This document shows positions 8,703-17,450 of a stretch of DNA of 64,000 nt, piece by piece. How positions within the stretch are numbered: position 1 is the first letter of the stretch; every line of letters begins with the position of its first letter. The notes beneath the pieces were generated by a model. That model saw only the letters and a program-made list of their open reading frames with translations. It ran no database searches and was not told the origin of the DNA. Source of the stretch: CAUYXS01 sp965248495. GTDB lineage: Bacteria > Chloroflexota > Dehalococcoidia > Lucifugimonadales > Australimonadaceae. The position numbers and the translations under genes were made by a program. The stretch covers positions 1,736,001-1,800,000 of the forward strand of contig CBDFJL010000003.1 in NCBI GenBank assembly GCA_965248495.1, given 5' to 3'.

Positions 8703-9424
8703 GCCTGAAAAGCATCCTCGTCGTGGAAGACGAGCCGGTCGTCGCCCTCGACATCCAGATGACGCTGGAGCGCGCCGGATACCGTGTGGTCGGCACCGCG
8801 TCCACAGGGGAGCGGGCCATCGAGATCGTGGAGGCGTCACACCCCGATCTCGTGCTCATGGACATCCACCTCGACGGGGAGATGGACGGCATCAAGGCTG
8901 CGGGGCACATCGCGGAGCGCTTCGACGTTCCCGTGGTGTACCTCACGGCCAACTCCGACCCCGGGACGGTCGGCCGGGCGGTCGCCGGCGCCCCCTTCGG
9001 CTACGTGGTAAAACCCTTCGATGCCCGCGTCCTGAAGACGACGATCGACATCGCGCTGCGCAGGCACGCGGACGAGCAGGTGCACCTCATCGAGGCTCGG
9101 CAGGAGCTCGACGAGCGCACGCAGGAGCTGGCGTTCCTGAGCCAATCGTTGGAGGAGGCCACGGCTCGCCTCGAGGGGAACGACGGCCTCCGTGAAGAGG
9201 TCGGCGAGAAGCTCGCGGTCATGGTGATGAGCGTCAGCGCCGTCGTTGCGACGGTGAAGGCCCGCGCGAACGCGGCCGACGCTGTCATGCACGGTGACGT
9301 CGATTCGCTCACGGAGCAGGTCGCGGGCATGGTCGCGGCGATGACCCAGGTGATTGCGATGGTGCAGTCCCGGATGCTGCCCTCGGCCCATCGCGGCGGC
9401 AATGCCTCATCGTCGGCCGCATGA
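8699..9424 (+). CDS. Response regulator with receiver domain and coiled-coil tail
   Basis: The first 120 of 241 residues form a CheY-like receiver with the acidic pair E10/D11, phosphoacceptor D55 in LMDIHLDGEMDG, T83 and K105 in YVVKPFD. The C-terminal half has no DNA-binding helix-turn-helix. It contains a charged coiled-coil (HLIEARQELDERTQEL) and then an alanine- and valine-rich helical region. Output is therefore probably by protein contact and not by direct transcription control, as seen with some HisKA_2 partners. The start ATG overlaps the kinase stop and follows AAGGAGG. A 12-base tandem duplication spans its stop codon. Confidence 0.88.
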   Translation: MSLKSILVVEDEPVVALDIQMTLERAGYRVVGTASTGERAIEIVEASHPDLVLMDIHLDGEMDGIKAAGHIAERFDVPVVYLTANSDPGTVGRAVAGAPFGYVVKPFDARVLKTTIDIALRRHADEQVHLIEARQELDERTQELAFLSQSLEEATARLEGNDGLREEVGEKLAVMVMSVSAVVATVKARANAADAVMHGDVDSLTEQVAGMVAAMTQVIAMVQSRMLPSAHRGGNASSSAA

Positions 9425-9438
9425 GGGGCCGCATGAGG
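9415..9438 (+). repeat. 12-bp tandem duplication spanning a stop codon
   Basis: GGCCGCATGAGG occurs twice back to back. The first copy contains the response regulator TGA stop and the second lies in the 3' untranslated region, in the same frame. Confidence 0.8.
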
Positions 9439-9489
9439 TGAGCAGCCCGTACTTTTGGCGTGTGGGTAGGTCGCGGCGGCCTGGAGGGC

Positions 9490-9513
9490 GCCACGGAAGC
9501 TAGGCGCCGTGGC
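9490..9513. terminator. Bidirectional hairpin between convergent genes
   Basis: A GCCACGG / CCGTGGC 7-bp inverted repeat with a 10-base loop lies between the response regulator and the SEC-C gene and includes the latter's stop codon. It has no obvious T-run. Confidence 0.4.
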
Positions 9514-9688
9514 AGCGCTTGAACTTCTTACCGCTGCCGCATGGGCAAGGCTCGTTACGGCCGACCTTACGCCCTCCCGTGGACTCGTCGAAGCGCCGCT
9601 TCGACGCGCGGCGCTCCTCGCAGGCTGCACAGGTACACGCCGGAGGGTGGTCGGCGAACCAGTTGCTCCGCTCTTTCCCGATGACCAT
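9500..9688 (-). CDS. Small SEC-C zinc-binding motif protein
   Basis: This 62-residue protein ends in a canonical SEC-C motif, GRNEPCPCGSGKKFKRCHG, whose C-x-C and C-H residues bind zinc as in the SecA tail. The N-terminal part carries another cysteine cluster (CTCAACEERR). Small SEC-C proteins are widespread and mostly uncharacterised. It is convergent with the response regulator gene, and the MFS gene to its right (also minus strand) ends 83 bases upstream of its start. Confidence 0.8.
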   Translation of the reverse strand: MVIGKERSNWFADHPPACTCAACEERRASKRRFDESTGGRKVGRNEPCPCGSGKKFKRCHGA

Positions 9689-9771
9689 GGATCCGCTCCC
9701 CAGGGCCGCGCCAAACGCGCCTTCGACTCAACTATAAGGGATGGCGCGTCCTGGCCGGCGCCTCGCCGCGG

Positions 9772-11184
9772 CTATGCGGTGGGCACAACCTCGGCCGGCT
9801 GGTCGATGCGGCGCTCGCGCCCCGTCGGCATGAGCAGAATAATCGGCGAGCCGGCGAACATCAGGACAGCAAGGCCTAGGTAGACGACCTCGACACCCCG
9901 GGCGGTGTCCTCGAAGCCAGAGAGCATGAAGAAGATCAACGTCGTCGCCATGACGCTGCCGCCGAAGCGGAACATGCCGCGGAGCCCGACGATGGACGAG
10001 ATGTGGGAGGGCATGAGCTCGATGCCCGCGTTGTTGGACGCCGGTGCCTGAATCCCCATGCCGAGGCCCGCGACGGTTAGCACGCCGAACAGCGCCCAGA
10101 ACGGCGGTATGGAGTCCGGTAGGATGTCGAAGACGCCGATCCCCACCGCCAGCAGTGCGCCGCTCATGATCATCCCGCCGACCAAGAGCAGCGGCTGGTA
10201 CCCCACGCGTCGCAGCAGGAACAGGGCGGTTACCGTCGACCCAGCGATCAACGCGACCTCGAGGCCGATGAGCATGGCACCGGCGCGTGAGCTTCCGAAA
10301 CCGAATTGGACCATGGCGTAGAAAGGAATGAATGCCGAGGAGCCGATGGACGCCGCTCCCCAAATGACGTTGTAGACGTTGGCCGCCACGAAGGGGCGCA
10401 GCCGCAGAAGAGCCGGGTCCACGATGGCGTCCTCGGTCCGTGCCTCGTGCCGCCAGAAGACCAGCGTGATGGGAGCGCTGGCCAGCAACAGTACCCACGC
10501 CGCCACCGTGGCGGCCCCCGCATCGACGCGGAACAGCGAGAGCGCGAGCATGAACGAGGCGATGGCCGCGGCCAACAATCCGGCCCCCTTGAAGTCGAGC
10601 CGGGCCTCCTTGCGCTCCGTGCTCTCCCGTATCACGAGCAATGTGCCGGCAAACGCGAGGGCGGCGAAGGGCAACGGCATGAGGAACGTCGCGCGCCAAG
10701 AGAGCTGCTCGGCGATGAGCCCGCCGACCGTTGGTCCCAGTATCCAGCCGATGGGCATGATGCTGGTGAACAGCCCAAGGGCCTTGGCGCGCTCCTTGGG
10801 GAACTCCAGGCTGACGATGGCGGCGGCCACGGGCATGATGGCTCCGCCACCCAGGGCCGCGACCATGCGCAACAGGATGTGCGTGCTGATGGTCGGTGCG
10901 AACGCCGCGCCCAGCGCACCGACCGAGAAGAGGGCCAGGGAAATGAGAAACGTGCGGCGGCGGCCTATCCGGTCGCTGATCTTGCCGGCCAACGACATCG
11001 ATACGGCCTGGGTTAGCTGGTAAGCGGTGATGGTCCAGCCGACCCACGTGAGGCTGGCGCCCAGGCCCTCCGTCATCTGCGGGAGGACGACGAAGGCCAC
11101 TGTCAGGTTCATGGTGGAAACGAGCAGCGCGAGTGCCACGACGCCGAACACGACGAATCGCCGTCTGTCAGTCGGTTGAACCAT
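9772..11184 (-). CDS. MFS transporter, DHA2-like
   Basis: This 470-residue membrane protein has at least twelve hydrophobic segments. The first is LVSTMNLTVAFVVLPQM, and MFS motif A appears as GKISDRIGRRRTFL. It is a likely proton-driven exporter or permease of unknown substrate. The start is the ATG at 11184 (MVQPTDRRR), immediately before the basic stretch and first membrane segment; the frame extends upstream without hydrophobic or conserved features. It is divergent from the SelA-like gene at 11379. No regulator gene is adjacent. Confidence 0.85.
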   Translation of the reverse strand: MVQPTDRRRFVVFGVVALALLVSTMNLTVAFVVLPQMTEGLGASLTWVGWTITAYQLTQAVSMSLAGKISDRIGRRRTFLISLALFSVGALGAAFAPTISTHILLRMVAALGGGAIMPVAAAIVSLEFPKERAKALGLFTSIMPIGWILGPTVGGLIAEQLSWRATFLMPLPFAALAFAGTLLVIRESTERKEARLDFKGAGLLAAAIASFMLALSLFRVDAGAATVAAWVLLLASAPITLVFWRHEARTEDAIVDPALLRLRPFVAANVYNVIWGAASIGSSAFIPFYAMVQFGFGSSRAGAMLIGLEVALIAGSTVTALFLLRRVGYQPLLLVGGMIMSGALLAVGIGVFDILPDSIPPFWALFGVLTVAGLGMGIQAPASNNAGIELMPSHISSIVGLRGMFRFGGSVMATTLIFFMLSGFEDTARGVEVVYLGLAVLMFAGSPIILLMPTGRERRIDQPAEVVPTA

Positions 11185-11378
11185 GAGCGCTCGCACGCCG
11201 GGGCAGTCGGATGTCCGTGGGCCAGTATATGGCCGGCCTCGCCGGAAACAGGTGCCCGCGGAGTCCGCGGCGACTCGCACAGAGGCTCGTTGCGCGGCCT
11301 CCGCGGTGGTGCAGCAGGCGATGCGGTTCTCTGCGAGAATCATGTCGGCTCATAAGCCCGACGGACGCGGAGGCTGAC
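11185..11378. other. Divergent intergenic region with a palindrome
   Basis: This 194-base region separates the MFS gene from the divergent PLP enzyme. It contains the 15-base perfect palindrome CCGCGGAGTCCGCGG at 11256-11270, a possible operator. I see no convincing -35/-10 pair. Confidence 0.3.
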
Positions 11379-12524
11379 ATGGTGGCACTGGACCCGGCGG
11401 GGATATACGCAGAGCTCGGCGCGACGCCGGTCATCAACGCCATCGGCAGCCTGACGCTGCTGGGCGGCTCGACCCCGCCGCGCGAGGTCAAGGAGGCGAT
11501 GGAGGCCGCCGAGTCCGCCTACGTTTCGCTGACCGATCTACAAGAGCGGGCGGGTGCGTACATCGCGCGGCTTGTCGATGTCCCCGCGGCGTACGTCACG
11601 TCGGGCGCTGGCTCCGCGCTCACGCTGGTGACGGCGGCGCTCATGGCGGGCGACGACGATGACAAGATCCAGCAGCTGCCGGATACCACCGGCATGAAGA
11701 ACGAAATCCTGATCCAACGCAGGCGGCGGTACTGGTACGACCGCTGCCTGGAGCTCGCCGGGGCCCGTCTGGTCGAGTTCGGCTCGGAGGACGGGACGAC
11801 GGCCGAGGACCTGGAGCGCGCGATTGGGCCGCAGACGGTGGCGGTCCACTGCTTCGTCCAGGAGGAGGTCCCTGACGACGCGGCGTTGTCGCTCGAAGAG
11901 ACCCTTCGCGTTGCCCATGCGGCAGGCATCCCCGTGATCGTGGATGCCGCCGGCCAGATATACCCGCTGGAGAACATCGGCAAGTACGTGCGTATGGGTG
12001 CCGCGTTCCAGTGCGTGGCGGCCAAGTACATCGGTGCGCCCCAGTCGACGGGCTTCGCCCTTGGGTCCGAGGACATGATCCACAAGCTCGCGCTCCAGTC
12101 TTTCGCCAGCTACGAGGGGCGCCAGGTGCGGGGCGTGGGGCGTCCCCAAAAGATCGACCGCCAAGAGATCGTCGGCGCCGTGGCCGCGGTGAAGCGGTGG
12201 ATGACCATGAACCACGAGGAGCGCCTGGCCGACGCGGAGTCGAGGAGCGTGGCGATGCGGTCGCATCTGACCGGCATCCCCGGCGTGGAGGCGACGCTCA
12301 TCGACAACATCGTCGGCCACAATTCATTCGGCGTACGGCTGCGGGTGGACGAGTCGGTGACCGGCGTGAGCCTGCCTGACATCGTCGCGCGCCTGAAGGA
12401 TGGCGACCCCTCGGTCTGGACACGAGTCCGGCCTGGGGAGGACTTCATCGCCCTGCACGTCTTCGGTCTGCATGACGGCGAGGAGCACCTTGTCGGCGAG
12501 CGGATCGCCGCGCTGCTCCGCTAG
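11379..12524 (+). CDS. SelA-like PLP-dependent enzyme (D-glucosaminate-6-phosphate ammonia lyase family)
   Basis: The 381-residue protein belongs to the fold-type I PLP family of selenocysteine synthase (SelA) and its sugar ammonia-lyase relatives. It starts with the family-like GATPVINAIGSLTLLGGS segment. The cofactor aspartate lies in VIVDAAGQIYPLE, and the Schiff-base lysine is K216 in AAKYIGAPQSTGFALG. The absence of selenoprotein genes nearby and the shorter length favour an amino-sugar or amino-acid lyase over true SelA. The substrate is unknown. The start at 11379 has GGAGG six bases upstream. It is convergent with the DUF4392/maleate-isomerase-like operon, so it may share a pathway with it, but this is inference. 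Confidence 0.8.
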   Translation: MVALDPAGIYAELGATPVINAIGSLTLLGGSTPPREVKEAMEAAESAYVSLTDLQERAGAYIARLVDVPAAYVTSGAGSALTLVTAALMAGDDDDKIQQLPDTTGMKNEILIQRRRRYWYDRCLELAGARLVEFGSEDGTTAEDLERAIGPQTVAVHCFVQEEVPDDAALSLEETLRVAHAAGIPVIVDAAGQIYPLENIGKYVRMGAAFQCVAAKYIGAPQSTGFALGSEDMIHKLALQSFASYEGRQVRGVGRPQKIDRQEIVGAVAAVKRWMTMNHEERLADAESRSVAMRSHLTGIPGVEATLIDNIVGHNSFGVRLRVDESVTGVSLPDIVARLKDGDPSVWTRVRPGEDFIALHVFGLHDGEEHLVGERIAALLR

Positions 12525-12699
12525 GTGTGATGCGCCGCGCTTGCGGTGCGCGTCGGTGCGGGCTCTGACGCTCGGGTTGGTTGTTCCCGCCCAGCCCGCG
12601 ACGTGTCCCGCCTCTTTGGATACTTAGGGAGCGCTCGCCCGGGGCCTGGGCAAGGGCAACCCGCACCGCCCCGGCACCCTATGGGAAGACAGAGACGCG

Positions 12700-13557
12700 C
12701 TAGTGGACGCCCTCGCGCTCCAGTAGCGCATGCAGCAGTCTGAGCGTCTCGCTGTTGTCGTCGAGTGCGAAGCCGTCGACCGACGCCGCGGGCTTGGCCA
12801 GGTAGCCGTCGACGGCGCCCATCTCGACGCTGCGTGTCACCCACGACGCTTCGGTCTCCAGTGACGGCAGCAGGTTGCGGCCGGTCAGCCGCGAGAGCGC
12901 GGTGACCAGCCCGTAGCCTCCCCAGTTGGAGACGCTGGCGATGATGAGGTGCGTGCAGGTGGTGGCCGCCGGGTCGTCGGGCAGGGCGGGGACGGCCTTG
13001 ACCTGGTCGCTGAGATTGCCCATGCCGATCTCGTTCCCGCCGTCCCCGATGCCGACGGTGTCGCCGATGAGGTCAAAGAGCGCATCAACGTTCGCGGTGT
13101 ACTCGCCGATGTCCACCGAGCGCATGTTGCGGTAGGCCCCCTCGGCGGTCATGCTGCAGCGCTCGATGGCGACCATCTGCGTCGGCCGGAAGCGCCGGCG
13201 CACCTCGTCAGCGAACTGCGCGCTCTCGGCCGGACCGGCGATGGGGAAGTCGATGACCTCGGCCTCGGGTGCCAGCCCGCGCATGATCGCCGCGCCGTGG
13301 ACGTCGGTGACGTACGCGACGGGCATGCCCAGCTTCGCGAGCGCCTGGCCGATCGCGACCGCGCCTGGCGGTCCGTCGGTCTCAATCACGCCGGACGACA
13401 GGATGTAAAACCCGGTCGTGATGAGGGTCGGGCCGGCGTGGTCGAGCAGCGATTGAGCGGCCCGCGTGCAGAAGTCGGCGGGTAGGTAGGGCCGCAACGC
13501 CGACATGCTCCGGCCGTCGCGCCGCAGCACGATGTCCTCGATGGTGTCCTCGGCCAT
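12700..13557 (-). CDS. DUF4392 / D-glutamate cyclase-like protein
   Basis: This 285-residue protein matches the C-terminal domain of D-glutamate cyclase (DUF4392, PF14336). It has TGFYI near residue 49, GPPGAVAIGQAL, a VTD strand, an ERCS segment and the diagnostic GIGDGGNEIGMGNL loop. The characterised relative, mammalian DGLUCY, converts D-glutamate to 5-oxo-D-proline. The gene starts nine bases after the stop of the Asp/Glu-racemase-superfamily gene, so the two form an operon. That pairing fits metabolism of D-glutamate or a related cyclic or dicarboxylic compound, which is inference. Confidence 0.8.
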   Translation of the reverse strand: MAEDTIEDIVLRRDGRSMSALRPYLPADFCTRAAQSLLDHAGPTLITTGFYILSSGVIETDGPPGAVAIGQALAKLGMPVAYVTDVHGAAIMRGLAPEAEVIDFPIAGPAESAQFADEVRRRFRPTQMVAIERCSMTAEGAYRNMRSVDIGEYTANVDALFDLIGDTVGIGDGGNEIGMGNLSDQVKAVPALPDDPAATTCTHLIIASVSNWGGYGLVTALSRLTGRNLLPSLETEASWVTRSVEMGAVDGYLAKPAASVDGFALDDNSETLRLLHALLEREGVH

Positions 13558-13566
13558 CGGGTATCG

Positions 13567-14295
13567 CTAGCCCACGCCAACCGGCGTGCGCATGAGGGCG
13601 CCGAAGCCGTCGATAGGGTCCGCATACCCGACGGCCCGCAGCGATGCCCAGATGGTGGCCTGGTTCGAGGTGATGACCGGCTTCCCGCTCTCCTGCTCCA
13701 AGGCCTCGGCCACCTCCATCGCACGCCAGTTGGTGCACGAGAGGAAAAAGCCGTCGGCGTCCTTATCGAGGTGCCGCCGGGCGAAATCGACGATCTGCTC
13801 GGGCGTCTGATTGCCGATGTCCAGGTTGGCGACCAGCTGTTGGCCGGCCATGCTGGCGACCTGGAAGCCCGTTCCTTCGAGGAAGGCGGTCAGCCGCTCG
13901 TTTATGGAGTCCAGGTAGGGTGTGACCACGGCGACGTTCTCGACACTGGACGCACGAAGCGCCTCGACGACTGCGGGTGTCGTTCCGATGGCGGGGGTGC
14001 CGCCCGCGGCGCTCTCGATGCGCGCCAGGAGCTGCGCGTCGTAGCCGGGCCCGCCCAGGAAGCTGCCGCTCGTGCAGGCGTAGGCGATGACATCGACGTC
14101 CGCGGTCGCCAGGGAGCGTGCCGCCTCCTCCGCGTCTTGGTTCATGGTCTCCAACGACTCAAGCGTCGTGTCGACGAGGAACACGCGCGCCGAATGGAGC
14201 GACGCCCCTTCGGGGAGCACCCGCTGGTAGTCGTACTCGACCGATGAATTCGATGAGGGGACTATGAGTCCGATTCGGGTGCGACGGTCGCCCAC
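13567..14295 (-). CDS. Maleate isomerase / Asp-Glu racemase superfamily protein
   Basis: This 242-residue enzyme has the two-cysteine layout of maleate cis-trans isomerase and arylmalonate decarboxylase relatives. PSSNSSVEYD lies near the N-terminus, the first catalytic cysteine is C74 in AYACTSGSF, and the second is C187 in FLSCTNWRAMEV. The start is GTG at 14295, supported by GGGAGGT seven bases upstream; the frame extends further but without conservation. It is the first gene of a two-gene operon with the D-glutamate-cyclase-like protein. The substrate could be maleate, a malonate, or an amino acid or hydantoin. Confidence 0.85.
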   Translation of the reverse strand: MGDRRTRIGLIVPSSNSSVEYDYQRVLPEGASLHSARVFLVDTTLESLETMNQDAEEAARSLATADVDVIAYACTSGSFLGGPGYDAQLLARIESAAGGTPAIGTTPAVVEALRASSVENVAVVTPYLDSINERLTAFLEGTGFQVASMAGQQLVANLDIGNQTPEQIVDFARRHLDKDADGFFLSCTNWRAMEVAEALEQESGKPVITSNQATIWASLRAVGYADPIDGFGALMRTPVGVG

Positions 14296-14462
14296 GGCGG
14301 CACCTCCCTTGTGGTCACGAACTATATGCCACCAACTATAACTCTCTGGCCCAGCGATGCTGAAGGCCGCGTTGATCGCCGTCACGACGCGCAGATTGAG
14401 GCCGGCCGGAGGCGAATCGCGTACACTCGGCGTCTCGCAATCTGCCCGCAGGAGAGACGAGC

Positions 14463-15776
14463 ATGGTCAAGGAAGCGTTCCGCGAAGACCAGCTGGCGAA
14501 CATCAGCGACACGGAGGAGGCCGTCGATGTGGTCGAGCGGGTCAAGCCTTACCAGCGCTACCTGGATGCGGTGCTCGGCATCCGAGACCACTGGTATCCG
14601 GCCTTCTTCAGCCAGGAGCTCGAGGAGGGCAAGACCATCGCCGAGATGCGCTTGGGCGAGCGCATCATCTTCAAGCGGGCTGGGGGTCGTGTGTACGGGG
14701 TCGAAGACCGGTGCGCCCACCGGGGCATGGCCTTCTCCGCCAAGCCGGAGTGCTACACCGAGAACACGCTGACCTGCTGGCTCCACGGCTTCACCTACGA
14801 CGTGCGCGACGGCAAGCTCGTGCAGATCATCACGGAGCCCAACAGCAACGCCATCGGCAAGATCAATCTGCGCAGCTATCCGGTCGAAGAGCACAACGGG
14901 GTCGTCTTTGTCTTCGTCGGCGACATGGACCCGCCGCCGCCGCTGAAGACGGACGTGCAACCGAAGTTCTGGAACCCAGGTCTGAAGTTTCACCCGCTCA
15001 TGCGCCACCGCATCAATGCCAACTGGCGCATCTCCTGTGAGAACGGCTACGACGCAGGCCACATCTACGCGCACCGCGGCGCGGAGATCGTCTCCGCCAT
15101 GAAGATTCCGCTGCCGCTGGGCACCTACTCGCCGACCAAGGAGGGCGTCGTCGTCCACGACGAGGAGGGCCCCGAGCCGAAGGGCGTGGTGAAGCTTCAG
15201 GGCGTCGACGTCCAAGTCTGGTCGGCCGAGATTGAGGGCCAGTTGGTGGTCGCCGCGAACGTCGACCCGGACAACCCGCCGCCGCCCGCCGACATCGACG
15301 TCGGGCTCTACATGCCCTGTGGCCTGGAGGTGGACTGGTTCCCCAAGCCGGGCATGCTCCACTTCGAGTGGTACGTGCCCATCGACGAGCACAGCCACAC
15401 CTACATGATCTTGCAGTCACAGTACTGCGAGACCGAGGAGGAGGAGCGCGCATTCCATGAGGAGTGCGACAACGTCCTCGGTCCGATGGTGTGGAAGATG
15501 CCGGCTGACCAGACGGCCTTCCCCGGCGACGGCCCCACCTGGGGCTTCAACAACCTCGACTCCGTGGGGCGCGAGGGTCTAGAGCATGTGTACGCCAACG
15601 AAGACTGGTTCAACCGCGAGCGCCTCTACCGCCCCGACTACATCATCGTGCGCTGGCGCATGGTGGTGGCCAAGCACATGCGCGGCATCCAGACGCGCGG
15701 CAACTTCGCCGACACCAAGGGCTGGTCGCCGGACGGGAAGGGCTACTCGCCGGGCAAGGCGCCGGGCCACTGGTAG
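14463..15776 (+). CDS. Rieske non-haem iron oxygenase, alpha subunit
   Basis: The 437-residue protein has a Rieske 2Fe-2S site with C84 and H86 (CAHRG) and C105 and H108 (CWLHGF). The catalytic domain has iron ligands H200 and H204 in ENGYDAGHIYAHR. The layout resembles homomultimeric oxygenases such as carbazole dioxygenase or 3-ketosteroid hydroxylase terminal components, which lack a beta subunit. No reductase or ferredoxin gene is adjacent, so electron donors must come from elsewhere. The start follows GGAG. The downstream neighbour is a truncated haemoglobin gene on the same strand. Confidence 0.9.
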   Translation: MVKEAFREDQLANISDTEEAVDVVERVKPYQRYLDAVLGIRDHWYPAFFSQELEEGKTIAEMRLGERIIFKRAGGRVYGVEDRCAHRGMAFSAKPECYTENTLTCWLHGFTYDVRDGKLVQIITEPNSNAIGKINLRSYPVEEHNGVVFVFVGDMDPPPPLKTDVQPKFWNPGLKFHPLMRHRINANWRISCENGYDAGHIYAHRGAEIVSAMKIPLPLGTYSPTKEGVVVHDEEGPEPKGVVKLQGVDVQVWSAEIEGQLVVAANVDPDNPPPPADIDVGLYMPCGLEVDWFPKPGMLHFEWYVPIDEHSHTYMILQSQYCETEEEERAFHEECDNVLGPMVWKMPADQTAFPGDGPTWGFNNLDSVGREGLEHVYANEDWFNRERLYRPDYIIVRWRMVVAKHMRGIQTRGNFADTKGWSPDGKGYSPGKAPGHW

Positions 15777-15865
15777 GCCGGGCAGGCTGCCCTCTAGGCG
15801 CTGCCAGACGCGACGTTCGTCTCCGCGAGCCGGCGGCGGTGCCGCGACGGCTTCATGCCGCCGCT

Positions 15866-15874
15866 TGCTATGCT
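15866..15874 (+). promoter_or_regulatory. Extended -10 promoter for truncated haemoglobin
   Basis: TGCTATGCT combines a TG extension with TATGCT, about 36 bases before the GTG start of the globin gene. No good -35 is visible. Confidence 0.35.
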
Positions 15875-15909
15875 GAGCCTATCCTAGACACAGGGAGGCA
15901 GCGAGCGCC

Positions 15910-16314
15910 GTGAGTTCAGACACCGAACAGCCTGGCGAGGGCCCTGGGGCCACCCTCCATGACCGGGTAGGGGGTGGACCCTTCTTCGTCGCGCTGGTGG
16001 ACCGCTTCTACGCAGCGGTCGCCGCCGACCCGGTGCTGCGGCCTCTGTATCCGGCCGACCTGAAGCCTGGCAAAGCACACCTCGCCGCGTTCCTCGCGCA
16101 GTACTGGGGCGGCCCGCCGTACTACACCATGGAGCATGGGCACCCGAGGCTTCGTAGGCGCCACTTCCCGTTCGACATTGGTCAGCCCGAGCGCGACGCC
16201 TGGGCGCGCCACATGCGCGAGGCCGTCGCCGCGCAGTCCATTGAGCCGTCGGACGCCGCATCGCTCGTCGAGTACTTCGAAGAGACCGCCACGTTCCTCA
16301 TGAACCGGCCCTGA
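15910..16314 (+). CDS. Truncated haemoglobin, group II (trHbO-like)
   Basis: This 134-residue globin has the short 2-on-2 fold signature: the B helix with FVALVDRFYAAV, DPVLRPLYP, a WGGPPYYT segment after the CD/E region, and the proximal histidine in HPRLRRRHFPF. The W-G-G-P motif is typical of GlbO (YjbI). Roles of such globins include oxygen or NO binding and peroxide handling. The start is GTG with AGGGAGG upstream. It lies between an oxygenase and an aldo/keto reductase, which may hint at oxygen supply or NO protection, but the link is only positional. Confidence 0.9.
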   Translation: MSSDTEQPGEGPGATLHDRVGGGPFFVALVDRFYAAVAADPVLRPLYPADLKPGKAHLAAFLAQYWGGPPYYTMEHGHPRLRRRHFPFDIGQPERDAWARHMREAVAAQSIEPSDAASLVEYFEETATFLMNRP

Positions 16315-16331
16315 GTGGCCCCTGGCCACAC

Positions 16332-17312
16332 CTACCCGAGGTCCGCTCCCACCGGGTCGAGCGCCTCGATCTGCTCCGGCGTCAGGGTGACGTCCGCGGC
16401 GGCGGCGCTCTCTTCCAGCGTCGCGATCCTGCCGGGCCCGACCACGACGCTGGCTACCGTGGGCTTCGCTAGCAGCCAGGCCAGGGCCAGGTGCGCCGCA
16501 GGGTGGCCCCACTCGACCCCGAGCCTGTCCATCTGTGCGGCGACCTCCACCTGCTGTGGCGTATAGCCGGGGCCCTGGCCCCCGCGCCAGCGCTGGTTGC
16601 CGGCGATGGGCTGACGCGCGTTGGCCTCGCCGCTCAGCAGCCCGCCTCCGAGCGGGCTATAGGGCAACAGGCTGATGCCGAAGTGCTCGCCGGCCGGCGC
16701 GACCTCTCGCTCCACCTGGCGAGCGACCATGCTGTAGCGCACCTGGTTGCAGACCGGGGCGGCCAGGCCGAGGCGCTCCGCGGTCAGCATCGCCTCGGCA
16801 ACCTGCCAGCCGGCGTAGTTGGACATGGCGAAGTAGCGAACCTTGCCCTGGCGGACCAGGTCGTCCATCACACGCAGCGTCTCGTCGATGGGGGTCGTGG
16901 GGTCGGGGTGGTGGGCGTAGTAGAGGTCGATGTAGTCGGTTTGTAGGCGCCTGAGCGATTCCTCGACTTGTCGCATCACGTGGCCCCGGCTGAGGCCGCT
17001 GCCGTTGGGACCGGGGTCCATGCGCTCGCCGACCTTGGTGGCCAGGACGACGTCGTGGCGGTGGCCCTCGAGGGCATGGCCGACGAGCTCCTCGGCGGAC
17101 TTACGCTCAGCATGCGACGGGAGTCCCGGCCGGTCGAAGCTGGGCCTGTTGCCGTAGGTGTTTGCGACGTCGATGAAGTTGATGCCCAGATCCAGCGCGC
17201 GGTGTACGAGCGCCGGCACGTCGGCCTCGATCGGCGCCAGGCCGAAGAGCGCGGTGCCGAGACATACCCGGGACACGCGCACTCCGGTGCGCCCCAACCG
17301 TGCGTACTCCAT
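16332..17312 (-). CDS. Aldo/keto reductase
   Basis: This 326-residue (alpha/beta)8-barrel enzyme starts MEYARLGRTGVRVSRVCLGT. It has NFIDVANTYG with catalytic Asp and Tyr, ATKVGER with catalytic Lys, and YYAHHPDP with catalytic His. The NADPH end of the barrel has PYSPLGGGLLSG and VVVGPGRIATLEE. It is a typical soluble, NADPH-dependent oxidoreductase acting on carbonyls; the substrate is unknown. The start follows GAGGGACC. It is convergent with the globin gene and divergent from the hydrolase at 17451. Confidence 0.92.
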   Translation of the reverse strand: MEYARLGRTGVRVSRVCLGTALFGLAPIEADVPALVHRALDLGINFIDVANTYGNRPSFDRPGLPSHAERKSAEELVGHALEGHRHDVVLATKVGERMDPGPNGSGLSRGHVMRQVEESLRRLQTDYIDLYYAHHPDPTTPIDETLRVMDDLVRQGKVRYFAMSNYAGWQVAEAMLTAERLGLAAPVCNQVRYSMVARQVEREVAPAGEHFGISLLPYSPLGGGLLSGEANARQPIAGNQRWRGGQGPGYTPQQVEVAAQMDRLGVEWGHPAAHLALAWLLAKPTVASVVVGPGRIATLEESAAAADVTLTPEQIEALDPVGADLG

Positions 17313-17434
17313 GGTCCCTCCGGTGGCTGGCCAATTGTAGCCGCGCCTCGGTCTCTTGCTATGTTGAGGAGTCGATCTCGAAGACGGTGCTGGCCGCGGA
17401 GCATACCCGGCGGCAGAGCAGTGCGGGGCTGCGG

Positions 17435-17443
17435 TGATAGCAT
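17435..17443 (+). promoter_or_regulatory. Extended -10 promoter, possibly leaderless
   Basis: TGATAGCAT (TG extension plus TAGCAT) ends seven bases before the ATG at 17451. Transcription would start almost at the ATG, giving a leaderless message. There is no Shine-Dalgarno sequence in between. Confidence 0.4.
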
Positions 17444-17450
17444 CTGCCGC

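Noticed and set aside
9728..11047. A 439-codon minus-strand frame overlapping the second MFS gene
   Set aside because: The other frame on the same strand encodes an intact MFS transporter; this one is His/Arg/Gly-rich noise.
12525..12699. tRNA or small RNA between the convergent PLP enzyme and DUF4392 genes
   Set aside because: Only weak GC-rich inverted repeats are present; no cloverleaf, T-loop or terminator pattern.
16968..17450. N-terminal extension of the hydrolase frame at 17451
   Set aside because: The extension is antisense to the aldo/keto reductase and has no conserved features; the hydrolase fold starts at the ATG at 17451.
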